64,000 bases of DNA. Source: Bryobacteraceae bacterium. GTDB taxonomy: Bacteria; Acidobacteriota; Terriglobia; Bryobacterales; Bryobacteraceae. The position numbers and the translations under genes were made by a program. A model generated the notes under the pieces. The model was given only the letters and a program-made list of their open reading frames with translations, was not told the origin of the DNA and did not search any database. Where the stretch lies: positions 1-64,000 of the forward strand of contig JAIEMJ010000010.1 in the NCBI GenBank assembly GCA_019752335.1, read 5' to 3'. Position 1 is the first letter of the stretch. Every line of letters begins with the position of its first letter. Below are positions 27,638 to 35,475 of the stretch, in pieces.

Positions 27638-27986
27638 AGTCTTCGCGGCCGGGGTGAAAGCTATCCACCAAACGAGCCGTGGCGGAGAGTAACTGAATGG
27701 AATGCATGACGTTGGGCGGCACGGCGAACATATCGCCCGCCACGAGCCGTTGCGGTGGCTGGTCGCCGGTGACGAAAAGGATCTCGCCGGCCGCGACGTA
27801 AGTTACTTGCTCATGGGGATGGGCATGCATGGGGTCCGGCTCCGGCCAGGGTCCGCCAGTGATGTCGATCACGACGCCCATCAGCTGTGGCGTGCGGATG
27901 ATGGCGCGCGTGAAGCCAGGGCGGCAAGGCTCCATGGTGGTCTCGGCCAGGCGCAGAACGGCGGAATGTGCGAGAGCATCAATCAT
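27621..27986 (-). CDS. Cupin-domain protein
   Basis: A 121-residue single-domain cupin: HAHPHEQVTYVAAGEILF supplies the first metal-binding motif (two His and Glu), and VPPNVMHSIQLL the second. Small cupins include dioxygenases, isomerases and sensor domains, so activity is not assigned. Its start overlaps the PhzF gene stop by 8 bases, so it is the third gene of the LamG/PhzF/cupin operon. Confidence 0.85.
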   Translation of the reverse strand: MIDALAHSAVLRLAETTMEPCRPGFTRAIIRTPQLMGVVIDITGGPWPEPDPMHAHPHEQVTYVAAGEILFVTGDQPPQRLVAGDMFAVPPNVMHSIQLLSATARLVDSFHPGREDFIPAG

Positions 27987-28827
27987 GGGTAAGTGTCATC
28001 GTAGCGGAGATCACGGGCACCACGGCGCCACCGACGTCGATCCCGTCTGCCGTGAAGAGAATGTGCAGCAGGCTGCGGCGCCCCATTTTTACGCCCTGCT
28101 CACTTACCAGCCGGGTGCCGGGCGCGGAGGAACACATCTGGTGCCTGGCCATGTAAGCCGCCAGCGGACCTGTCGCACTGCCCGTGGCCGGATCCTCCAC
28201 CACCCCATGTTCCGGAGCGAACATGCGGGAGTAAGCCCCGCTGGGTTCCGGCGTAAAGGCAAAGACGCAGATGGCTTCCGGGCCGGAGTGCAAGCGCCGC
28301 AGGCCGGCCAGATCGATCGCGGCACGATCCACGGCTGCTCGCGAACGAAGCGGTATGTAGAGATTGGGATTACCGGCGCTGAGCAGTTGCGGAGGAAAGT
28401 CCAGCAGGTCCTGCATTGATAAGCCAAGCGCGTGGGCGCAGTCAGTAGCGGCGTAGGTAGGCCCGGTGGTGATCGGCGGAGTTTGGAGCCAGATGAGCCC
28501 GTCCTCCACGCGCACCGGAACCGCGCCCACTAACTCATCGAGCGCAAAGGTGCTTTCGGTGGCGACGCCCTCGTCCCGCAGGACCCAGGCGGTGCCAATC
28601 GTCGGATGGCCGGCAAAACGCATTTCGCGGGTAGGCGTAAAGATGCGGACGCGGGCCACGCAGCCAGGGCGCGTTGACGGCAGCACGAAGGCGGTTTCGG
28701 AAAGGTTGAGCTCCTGGGCTATCTTTTGCATCGTAGCCTCGGTTAGTCCGGAGGCGTCCGGGAAGACGGCGAGCGGATTGCCTTCCAGCCTGGTTTCGGT
28801 GAATACGTCGACAACTCGATAGCGCAA
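27979..28827 (-). CDS. PhzF-family isomerase
   Basis: A 282-residue PhzF/YddE-like protein. The TTG at 28827 gives MRYRVVDVFTETRLEGNPLA, the family N-terminus with the conserved catalytic Glu in the LSETAF segment, and later FAGHPTIGTAWVL and VEDPATGSATGPLAAYM. PhzF proteins are isomerases; the founding member makes a phenazine precursor, others are of unknown substrate. No phenazine genes are near. The longer ATG-started frame runs into the LamG gene and is rejected. The gap to that gene is 8 bases. Confidence 0.85.
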   Translation of the reverse strand: MRYRVVDVFTETRLEGNPLAVFPDASGLTEATMQKIAQELNLSETAFVLPSTRPGCVARVRIFTPTREMRFAGHPTIGTAWVLRDEGVATESTFALDELVGAVPVRVEDGLIWLQTPPITTGPTYAATDCAHALGLSMQDLLDFPPQLLSAGNPNLYIPLRSRAAVDRAAIDLAGLRRLHSGPEAICVFAFTPEPSGAYSRMFAPEHGVVEDPATGSATGPLAAYMARHQMCSSAPGTRLVSEQGVKMGRRSLLHILFTADGIDVGGAVVPVISATMTLTHD

Positions 28828-28835
28828 ACCGAGAC

Positions 28836-29474
28836 CTACTTCTTGATCGGCATGAATTCCGTGGGCAAAAGGGCGCGGGGAGTCATGCGGGCCATCCGGA
28901 TTTTGCCCTTGAAGTAATCGACCTTGTTGATGCGCACGCCGACGGAGGTCTTCCCGGCGGAGTGCGGCGTGAATTTCAAGTCGCCTTCGCCCTGGCGCAT
29001 GCCGTTGACGTAGTTGCGCAGTTCGCGCCCGTCGAAGACCGTGGCCACGTGGTACCACGCGCCAGCGGCGTGTTGCTTAGCGCGGTCCAGCAGGGCGCGC
29101 GAGCCGGCGGCACTTTGCGCGAAGCTATCCAGGCTCCACTGGCCATTAGCCAGGCGGGTTTCCATCAGCAGGCGATTGGGGGAACCCGTCTCCTGAAAGT
29201 GAAAGAAGCGCTGCTCAGCCTTACCGTCGGCGGCGGGGGAGAAGATCACCTCCCAGGTGAACTCCTTCGCCCCGGCGAGGGGATGCACGTCGAGAAACAA
29301 CGCATCGTCGACGCCATTAAACTCCATCGCTTTGCCGATGGGTGTTTTCACGATTTTGGGATGGCCTTCCACCGTGACGGTGTGGCCACCGAGTTTGTCC
29401 AAACGGTCAAACACCCAGACCTCATCGGCGGCGAAGAGCGTGCAGGCGGTGAAGATGAGCGTGGCGCGAAGCAT
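28836..29474 (-). CDS. Secreted LamG/concanavalin-like protein
   Basis: A 212-residue protein with a signal peptide (MLRATLIFTACTLFAAD) and one laminin-G/concanavalin-like beta-sandwich (GKAMEFNGVDDALFLDVHP, AAGAWYHVATVFDGRELR, NYVNGMRQGEGDLKFTP). This fold binds sugars or acts as a non-catalytic module. It is common in Planctomycetes and Acidobacteria next to sugar-handling genes. First gene of the LamG/PhzF/cupin operon and 21 bases after the third TonB receptor's end. Confidence 0.78.
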   Translation of the reverse strand: MLRATLIFTACTLFAADEVWVFDRLDKLGGHTVTVEGHPKIVKTPIGKAMEFNGVDDALFLDVHPLAGAKEFTWEVIFSPAADGKAEQRFFHFQETGSPNRLLMETRLANGQWSLDSFAQSAAGSRALLDRAKQHAAGAWYHVATVFDGRELRNYVNGMRQGEGDLKFTPHSAGKTSVGVRINKVDYFKGKIRMARMTPRALLPTEFMPIKK

Positions 29475-29495
29475 CCGGCTTTTAGAATAGCCGCT

Positions 29496-32400
29496 TTAGA
29501 AGCTCAGACGCAAAGCGAGTTGCACCTGCCGCGGGCCAACGGCGGTACCGCCGATAATGCCGGTGGACCCGGAGCCGAGCTGGGCGTTGGGAGCGCCGAG
29601 TTGGAGGGTGTTCGTCGCGTTGAAGGCCTCGGCGCGAAACTGCAAGGAAGCGCGTTCGCGCAGGCGGAAGTTCTTGAAGAGCGAGAAGTCCAGCGTCCGC
29701 AAACCGGGGTTCCGCACGTCCGGCGAGGTGCGGGAGGTGTTGCCGAACCGGAAAGCGGGGGCGAAGCTGAACACCGACGTGTCGAACCACTGCGCGATCC
29801 GGGAGTCGCGCGAACCGCCCGTCTTCTCCGCCGAGGTACCGTTGTTATTCGGGCGCTGGCCGGAAGAGCCCAAGCCGGTGTTGTTCACATTCTGGGTGAT
29901 CAAAACCGGCGTGCCCTTCTGCAAGGTAAGGATGCCGTTCATCTGCCAGCCGCCAATAAATACTTCGGCGACGGACGGCATGGCGTTTAGCATCTTGCGC
30001 CCCTTGCCGAAGGGCAAGTCGTAGTTACCGCTAAAGACGAAGCGCTGGGGAACGTCCTGGGTGGAAATCGACTTTTCCGCCTTGCGATTGTAGAAGTCCT
30101 GCTTATTGCCGGCTTGGCCCAGGAAGGTGACGGTCTGCGAGGCGTCGTCGATTAACTTGCCGCCCGTAAAGGCCAGCAGAAAACCGAGACCGTTGGTGAA
30201 GCGCTTCTCGACGCGGATGAGGAGCGAATGATAATTCGAGTTCGCTTGCGGCTTACGGAAGGCGTTCACGCTGGTGTATTGCGGGAACGGCCGCAGTAAC
30301 TGGGAGCGCACCACGTTGGGCTGGCTGAGCGCCGAACTGCCATTCGTGATTACGCCGAAGAAGGGATTCGGCACGGGGTCGTTCAGTGCATTGCCAAGGT
30401 CGCCGAAGGAGGCGGGTAATTGGTTGTAAGTCATATTTCCTTCGCCGTCCACTAAGTGGTTGCCCTTGGAAGCGGCGTAGCCGATTTCCACCACCATGTT
30501 GCCGGGCAGTTCGCGCTGAATGTTGAAGTTCCATTGCTGGATCACCGGATTGCGCCAGTCATTGAAAAAACTCTCGCCGATGCCCAAGCCGATGTTGGTG
30601 GAGGCACCGCTATTGGGGCCGTCGGGCGAGCCCAACGGCAAGTTGAAACCGTTGGGATACGGGTTCGCCAGAAAGGCATTGACGGTACGTCCGCCATCGA
30701 GCGTCGGCTGCATCGGCGTGGAGCCGCGGAAGCCTTCCATGCCGGCGCTGCCGCTGGCCCCGGCGGCCTGCATCATGGAACCGGAATACATCAGAGCGTA
30801 GGCGCCGCGCATCACCGTTTTGTCGTTCAGTTTGTACGCGAAGCCGAAGCGTGGGCTAACATTGTTGCGGTCCACGGGCACCTGGTAACGATTGTCGTTG
30901 TTCACAAAACGCATGGCGCCCTTGAGGTTCGGAAAAGCAGGGACGCGGCCGGCGATGGGCGAAGTTGCGTTGATGTCGAAGAAGCTATAGCGATTGAAGC
31001 GCTCGGTGCGCGGTAAGTCGACGTCGTAGCGCACGCCCATGTTCAGAGTCAGACTGGAGGTTACTTTCCAGTCGTCCTGTAGATACATCCCCCAATAGAC
31101 ACTGGAAGAGGCGGCTTGCGGATCATGCGAGAGGGAGCCGCCAGACGCCGTGCCGAGCAGGAAAGACGCGAGGCCGAAGCCTTGGGTGGCTACGGCTTGC
31201 ACGGGGTTTCGCTGGGTAAAGCCCTGATTGAAGGAGTAGGCGCCAGAGGGGTTACCGAGTTGCGTGAAATTGAGGAAGAGTTTGCGCCATTCGCCGCCCG
31301 CCTTCAGCGTATGCCTGGTCAATACCTTGGTACCAGAGGCGGCCAGGACGTGCGAGTAAGGCACGTTGCTGAGCGTGGTGAAAGTAGCTTGGCCCAAGGA
31401 AGTAACTCCCGCGATATCCATGCGGGGAAACTCCAGGTTCTGCGTGGCGGCCTGATTGCGAATGGCGGAAGAGAAGCCCAGTTGCGTCAGGTCAAAACCC
31501 TTGGAAAACGCGCTGCGATTATTCTCGAATCGCCCCAGGCCGTAATTGACGTTGAAGATGGTGGTGGGATTCAGCGTGTAATTGGCGTTGAGCGAAATAT
31601 TGTAATTGTCGGTGCGGCTGGGTCCATCACCGCTGGGGGTACCGAGGTTGCCGAAGAAATTCACGGGTGAGCTCCGGGAGACGTTATAGGAGCCGCGGCC
31701 AAACATGGTGAACTTCGAACTGAAGTTATGGTCGAGCCGGATATCGAATTGATGGGCGCTGGAAGGCGCTTTGCTGGCCGCGTTGAAGTTATTGGCCTGC
31801 GTAAACTGATTCGTCGGAGTGGAATTAGGCGCGACGTAGTAAGTGCGCGCACGCGCCGCGACGGCGTCGAGGCGATTGGCCGGGAGGGTGTTGCCGGCGA
31901 AAGGTTGGCGGATGAAGTTACCGGTGCCGTCGTTCGCCGCGGTGAGCGGATCGAAAATCGTAATGTCGGCGCCGGCGCCGTTCTTGAGGCCACTGAAGTC
32001 GCCATTCAGCCATTGGGGCAACGGTACGGTTGCGGAAAAGAGGCTGGCGCTCCGCGTCAGGGTACTCTGTTCGCTGCCAAAAAAGAAGGTGCGGTTCTTA
32101 CCGTCATACAGCTTGGGAATCGAAAGAGGGCCGCCGATGGTACCCCCGAATTGATTGCGCTGGAAGGCGCCGAGGGCGATGCGGTTGCGATTGGAGAAGA
32201 AGTTATTCGCGTCGAGCTTACTATTGCGTAGAAACTCATATCCCGAGCCGTGAAACTGATTGCCGCCGCTGCGCGTGGAGACATTGATGGTGCCCCCGCC
32301 GGTCCGGCCGTACTCCGCAGCTAGTGAGTTGGTGACGATAGAAAACTCCTGCACCGAGTCCACGGGCGGCGTGTAAGCGAGCGCGTTAATGCCGACGTTG

Positions 32401-32966
32401 TTTTCCGGCAGAATTACCGAGGTGCCGTCAATGGTAATTTCGCTCGACGCATTCCGTCCGCCACTGATCCAGGGGGTCGACCCACCTCCCGGAATCACGC
32501 CCGGGCTGAGCGAGGCGAGAGCAAAGGGATTGCGCCCATTGAGGGGCAGATCCATGATGGCCTTGTTGCCGATGACCGTAGAAACCGTGGAGGAAGCGGT
32601 GGACAACTGAGCGCTACTCGCGCTGACCTCGACGGTGGTGGTGGTTTCACCGACGGGCAAGACGATTTCGAGCGAAACGGTCTGCTGCACATTCAAGCGA
32701 ACATTGTTTTCGGTATAACGTTTGAAGCCCTGCTTCTCCACGCTCACCGAATAGAGGCCCGGCTGCAGAAAGGGCTTCACGAAGGAGCCCGCGGAATTGG
32801 ACACGAGTTCCGTGCGCGTATTCGTCTGGTTGCTGGTGATGGTGACGCGAGCCTCGGGCACCGTGGCGCCGGAGACATCGGTGACGCGGCCTTCCAGCGT
32901 ACCGGTGGCGGTTTGCGCGGAGAGTAGACAGCTTAGGCTGCAGGTAAGAACGACAAAGCGGAACAT
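29496..32966 (-). CDS. Oar-like TonB-dependent outer-membrane receptor
   Basis: A 1156-residue receptor: signal peptide (MFRFVVLTCSLSCLLSAQ), carboxypeptidase-regulatory domain (GTLEGRVTDVSGATVPEA), plug (IMDLPLNGRNPFALASLSPG) and a barrel ending in VQLALRLSF. An alternative ATG six codons upstream (32984) lies inside a perfect inverted repeat; the 32966 start is chosen because it begins the signal peptide, but neither has a clear Shine-Dalgarno. It is the third Oar-like receptor in 15 kb, clearly paralogous to the other two. Confidence 0.9.
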   Translation of the reverse strand: MFRFVVLTCSLSCLLSAQTATGTLEGRVTDVSGATVPEARVTITSNQTNTRTELVSNSAGSFVKPFLQPGLYSVSVEKQGFKRYTENNVRLNVQQTVSLEIVLPVGETTTTVEVSASSAQLSTASSTVSTVIGNKAIMDLPLNGRNPFALASLSPGVIPGGGSTPWISGGRNASSEITIDGTSVILPENNVGINALAYTPPVDSVQEFSIVTNSLAAEYGRTGGGTINVSTRSGGNQFHGSGYEFLRNSKLDANNFFSNRNRIALGAFQRNQFGGTIGGPLSIPKLYDGKNRTFFFGSEQSTLTRSASLFSATVPLPQWLNGDFSGLKNGAGADITIFDPLTAANDGTGNFIRQPFAGNTLPANRLDAVAARARTYYVAPNSTPTNQFTQANNFNAASKAPSSAHQFDIRLDHNFSSKFTMFGRGSYNVSRSSPVNFFGNLGTPSGDGPSRTDNYNISLNANYTLNPTTIFNVNYGLGRFENNRSAFSKGFDLTQLGFSSAIRNQAATQNLEFPRMDIAGVTSLGQATFTTLSNVPYSHVLAASGTKVLTRHTLKAGGEWRKLFLNFTQLGNPSGAYSFNQGFTQRNPVQAVATQGFGLASFLLGTASGGSLSHDPQAASSSVYWGMYLQDDWKVTSSLTLNMGVRYDVDLPRTERFNRYSFFDINATSPIAGRVPAFPNLKGAMRFVNNDNRYQVPVDRNNVSPRFGFAYKLNDKTVMRGAYALMYSGSMMQAAGASGSAGMEGFRGSTPMQPTLDGGRTVNAFLANPYPNGFNLPLGSPDGPNSGASTNIGLGIGESFFNDWRNPVIQQWNFNIQRELPGNMVVEIGYAASKGNHLVDGEGNMTYNQLPASFGDLGNALNDPVPNPFFGVITNGSSALSQPNVVRSQLLRPFPQYTSVNAFRKPQANSNYHSLLIRVEKRFTNGLGFLLAFTGGKLIDDASQTVTFLGQAGNKQDFYNRKAEKSISTQDVPQRFVFSGNYDLPFGKGRKMLNAMPSVAEVFIGGWQMNGILTLQKGTPVLITQNVNNTGLGSSGQRPNNNGTSAEKTGGSRDSRIAQWFDTSVFSFAPAFRFGNTSRTSPDVRNPGLRTLDFSLFKNFRLRERASLQFRAEAFNATNTLQLGAPNAQLGSGSTGIIGGTAVGPRQVQLALRLSF

Positions 32967-32990
32967 GCGGGAATGATATCGCATTCCCGC
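32967..32990. repeat. Inverted repeat across the start region of the third TonB receptor
   Basis: GCGGGAATG at 32967-32975 is the exact reverse complement of CATTCCCGC at 32982-32990, with a 6-base centre. It lies between the lipocalin-like gene stop (33000) and the receptor ATG, both on the minus strand. It could fold in the mRNA next to the start codon or bind a dimeric regulator. No T tract follows, so it is not a standard terminator. Confidence 0.5.
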
Positions 32991-32999
32991 GCGCGTCGC

Positions 33000-33902
33000 C
33001 TACTGTTTCTCGAAGACGTACTTCATGGTGATCACGCCCATGGGCGTGCCACCTACCATTGTGTCGACAATCATCTGGCCATTCGCGTCAAGCGAATTCT
33101 TCTCGGTGATTTCGAGGAGCATGTCGCCAAACGGACGCCGGGTAAATACTTCGATGACGCCGCCATTCACCTTCGCGACGCTCTTTACCTCGGCGCCCAT
33201 GATGGTATTGACGCTTTCACTGCCATCGAGCTTAAATGACGCGGTGGACTTACTCGCGTTGCCGCCCGCCGTTTGGTCGGTCTCCACCGAAAGCAGGTTG
33301 CCTTCTTGCTTCACCACCCGCGTGATGGCCGTGGGGCGGAAATCTTCGGGCATCGTGCCGAAGTTGCTCTTGGCTACGTTCATCTTCCAGGTACCGGACA
33401 TCGAAACCGGCCCGCTTGCTGCCGCGGCGGCGGCGACACGATCATAGGCGTATTTGATGACCACATCGCCGATGGGAGTCGCCAGCACCTTGGTGTCGAT
33501 CAGCAGGACTTGGCGGTCCGCGCTGAGGGAGTAGCGCTCTTCCATATCGAGTTGATTGCCGCCCACATCGATCTTGCTCTTCATCACGACGGCCGCGCCG
33601 TCCCAGGTGGCATTGGTCTTCACGTCGGCGCCGCGTTGCGCATTCACGCTATCGGAGCCGTCGAGCTTGAAGACGAGCTTCATGCTGCGTTCGCCGCGCG
33701 AGTTCTTTTCCGTGCCAGTCATCTTCATTTCGGCATCGGTGTTGGTGATGACGCGGGTGGCGGCGTCGGGAATCATTTGCTCCGGTAGGCTGCCGAAGTC
33801 GCTCTTGGCTTTGTTAATGGTCCAGGAGCCGGAGAAGTCAGCCTTCTGCGCGAAGCAGAGAGCGTGGGCGAGGAGCAGGGTCAGGAAGACGCGGGGGGTC
33901 AT
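33000..33902 (-). CDS. Secreted protein with two lipocalin-like domains
   Basis: A 300-residue protein with a signal peptide (MTPRVFLTLLLAHALCFAQ) and two copies of a lipocalin-like domain: FSGSWTINKAKSDFG at residue 23 and MSGTWKMNVAKSNFG near residue 168, each followed by the same pattern (TRVITN, VFKLDGSDSVN / TRVVKQ, SFKLDGSESVN). The repeat shows internal duplication. Function unknown. Its ATG overlaps the TGA of the degraded sensor frame upstream (ATGA), a trace of an older operon. Similar tandem proteins are common in Acidobacteria. Confidence 0.8.
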   Translation of the reverse strand: MTPRVFLTLLLAHALCFAQKADFSGSWTINKAKSDFGSLPEQMIPDAATRVITNTDAEMKMTGTEKNSRGERSMKLVFKLDGSDSVNAQRGADVKTNATWDGAAVVMKSKIDVGGNQLDMEERYSLSADRQVLLIDTKVLATPIGDVVIKYAYDRVAAAAAASGPVSMSGTWKMNVAKSNFGTMPEDFRPTAITRVVKQEGNLLSVETDQTAGGNASKSTASFKLDGSESVNTIMGAEVKSVAKVNGGVIEVFTRRPFGDMLLEITEKNSLDANGQMIVDTMVGGTPMGVITMKYVFEKQ

Positions 33903-34600
33903 ACCCTTTGATGATACTCAACGCCCGGATCAAAGCGCATGCGGCTGACCGGCCTGTTCCCGGGAAGCCGCACACGGAACCGGTACCCGGAATATCGGTT
34001 GATGACTGCAAATCCTTCGTCTGGCATCCACAGGCCCAGCCAGCCCGAATCGTCGAAGGCGGGGTCCGCCCAGCGCGGATCGTCGCCGGCCTGCCATCCG
34101 GCGAGCGATGCAGGTGGAAAGAGGCTCTCGACCTCGATCGTCTCCGCGCCCGCGGCGATTGGAAGACTGCAGGTGACCTCACACTGCGAATCGCAATGGT
34201 GATCCGGGACTTGTCAACCGGAGGCAAGAGAAAGGTGCGGGGGCGGGGAATCTGATAGTCGCGCTCCGTCAGGTTGCCGCCGCTCGCACCGGCCAGCGTG
34301 CCGTTCACGAAGACTTGGTAGAACTGATTCCAGGTTCCCAGGGTCAAGGCTAGTGAGTCGGCGGGAGTGCCGGCGGGTAAGTCGATGGTCTTTCGCAACC
34401 AGAGGAAGCCCTCTCGACGTTCCAAGGCGTCTGCCGGGAGAACGTAAGGAGTCCAATCGCGAATCGTCGAAGCCGGGTTGGGCGAATTCCGGCCGGTCCT
34501 CGCCGGCGCGCAAAAGCCAGGGGCCGGAAAGGTCGATCCACAGTGCGTTCTGCGCGTGGAGAGCGCCGGAGAGAAGTATCGTGGCCAATAGCGTTTTCAA
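33899..34600 (-). pseudogene. Degraded sensor with two jelly-roll domains
   Basis: A TTG at 34600 with GGAGG in front starts a signal peptide (MKTLLATILLSGALHAQ) and a beta-galactosidase-type jelly roll (LSGPWLLRAGEDRPEF, PGFDDS). Near 34470 the frame shifts and continues as DWTPYVLPADALERREGFLW, then near 34180 it shifts again to CEVTCSLPIAAGAETIEVES and the second jelly roll with GWQAGDDPRWADPAFDDSGW. The last frame ends at a TGA that overlaps the lipocalin-like gene. The domain matches the sensor part of the phosphatase at 35472-36932. At least two frameshifts, so no intact product. Confidence 0.75.
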
Positions 34601-34652
34601 GGTTTCCTCCGCACCGTGACGACCGTGATGTCGTCGTTCTGCCCCCAGGCCT
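34597..34652 (-). pseudogene. C-terminal remnant of a second SpoIIE-type phosphatase
   Basis: The minus strand reads QAWGQNDDITVVTVRRKP and a stop, nearly the same as the end of the phosphatase at 35472 (AWGQNDDITVVTVRRAES). The 46 bases at 34607-34652 and 35485-35530 differ at 5 sites, mostly silent. Nothing else of this gene remains; upstream lie palindromic repeats and the Uma2 gene on the other strand. The TGA overlaps the TTG start of the sensor pseudogene, so the two were once coupled. Confidence 0.7.
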
Positions 34653-34654
34653 GG

Positions 34655-34746
34655 GAAGCCCAGCAAAAATCTGCTGGGATCCCGGACAGCCCATCGCGTG
34701 AGCGATGGGTTACCGTGCGGGGAATATGGCTGTTTTGCTGGGCTTC
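34655..34746. repeat. 92-bp element with 14-bp terminal inverted repeats enclosing a REP-like palindrome
   Basis: GAAGCCCAGCAAAA (34655-34668) and TTTTGCTGGGCTTC (34733-34746) are perfect inverted repeats. Between them CCCATCGC-GTGA-GCGATGGG forms a perfect 8-bp hairpin with a GTGA loop (34690-34709). It directly abuts the truncated phosphatase end, so it, or something it came with, may mark the breakpoint. Confidence 0.65.
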
Positions 34747-34766
34747 TCGCCGGTCAGTCAATGTAA

Positions 34767-34786
34767 CCCACCGCTCACGCGGCGGG
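34767..34786. repeat. REP-like palindrome in opposite orientation
   Basis: CCCACCGC-TCAC-GCGGCGGG, the same design as the hairpin at 34690 but with the loop reversed (TCAC for GTGA) and one mismatch in the stem. The pair 34690/34767 is therefore an inverted doublet, as in REPINs. Confidence 0.6.
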
Positions 34787-34869
34787 CTGTTTGGCGATGC
34801 CGGCGCTTTTTTTCTGAGCTTCTGGGCGGGCGATCCTCCCCGCCCTTGGCTTGGCGCTAAACTGACGAT

Positions 34870-35475
34870 ATGGCGTTCCTCATTGATGAAGCGTTCCTGC
34901 CGGCGACGCTGACGGCTCCTCCCATGAGCGATGACGAATTCGCTGCGTTCTGCGCGGAACATCCCGATCTGCAATTCGAAATGACCGCGGAAGGGGAACT
35001 GATGGTCATGCCGCCCACCCATTCGGATACTGGTGCTTGCAACTTCGAGGCTGCGGGTGAACTTCGTGCTTGGGCCCGAAAGGATCGCCGCGGGATTGGC
35101 TGCGATTCTTCCACCGGATTTGTCCTCCCCAACGGCGCGCGGCGTTCTCCTGACGCGTCGTGGACGCTGAAATCGAGGGTCGAGCAACTGGGTGCGCGGA
35201 AGCGCAGGTCCTACTGGCATCTTTGTCCTGACTTTGTGATTGAAGTGAAGTCCGAAAGCGACCGGTTGGAGCCACTCCAAAGGAAGATGGCCGAATACCT
35301 CTCGCAAGGAGCCCAACTGGGCTGGCTGATTGATCCGCAAAACAGATCCGTGACCATCTACCGTCCGAACAGCGAGGTGGAAACCCGCACGGGCCTGAAT
35401 CAAGTTGAGGGGGAAGGCCCCGTGGCCGGCTTCGTGCTCGACCTGACCTATGTTTGGGACCCGTTCGCCGATTAG
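34870..35475 (+). CDS. Uma2-family (DUF820) putative endonuclease
   Basis: A 201-residue protein with the PD-(D/E)xK nuclease core of the Uma2 family: MSDDEFAAFCAEHPDLQFEM at the start, RRSPDASW near residue 92 (catalytic Asp), CPDFVIEVKSESD near residue 124 (Glu and Lys), then MAEYLSQGAQLGWLIDPQN. Uma2 genes are abundant in Cyanobacteria and Acidobacteria and behave like mobile or selfish genes; their substrate is unknown. It lies inside the remains of a tandem phosphatase locus, opposite in strand, and its stop overlaps the phosphatase stop by 4 bases, so it probably arrived by insertion. Confidence 0.85.
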   Translation: MAFLIDEAFLPATLTAPPMSDDEFAAFCAEHPDLQFEMTAEGELMVMPPTHSDTGACNFEAAGELRAWARKDRRGIGCDSSTGFVLPNGARRSPDASWTLKSRVEQLGARKRRSYWHLCPDFVIEVKSESDRLEPLQRKMAEYLSQGAQLGWLIDPQNRSVTIYRPNSEVETRTGLNQVEGEGPVAGFVLDLTYVWDPFAD

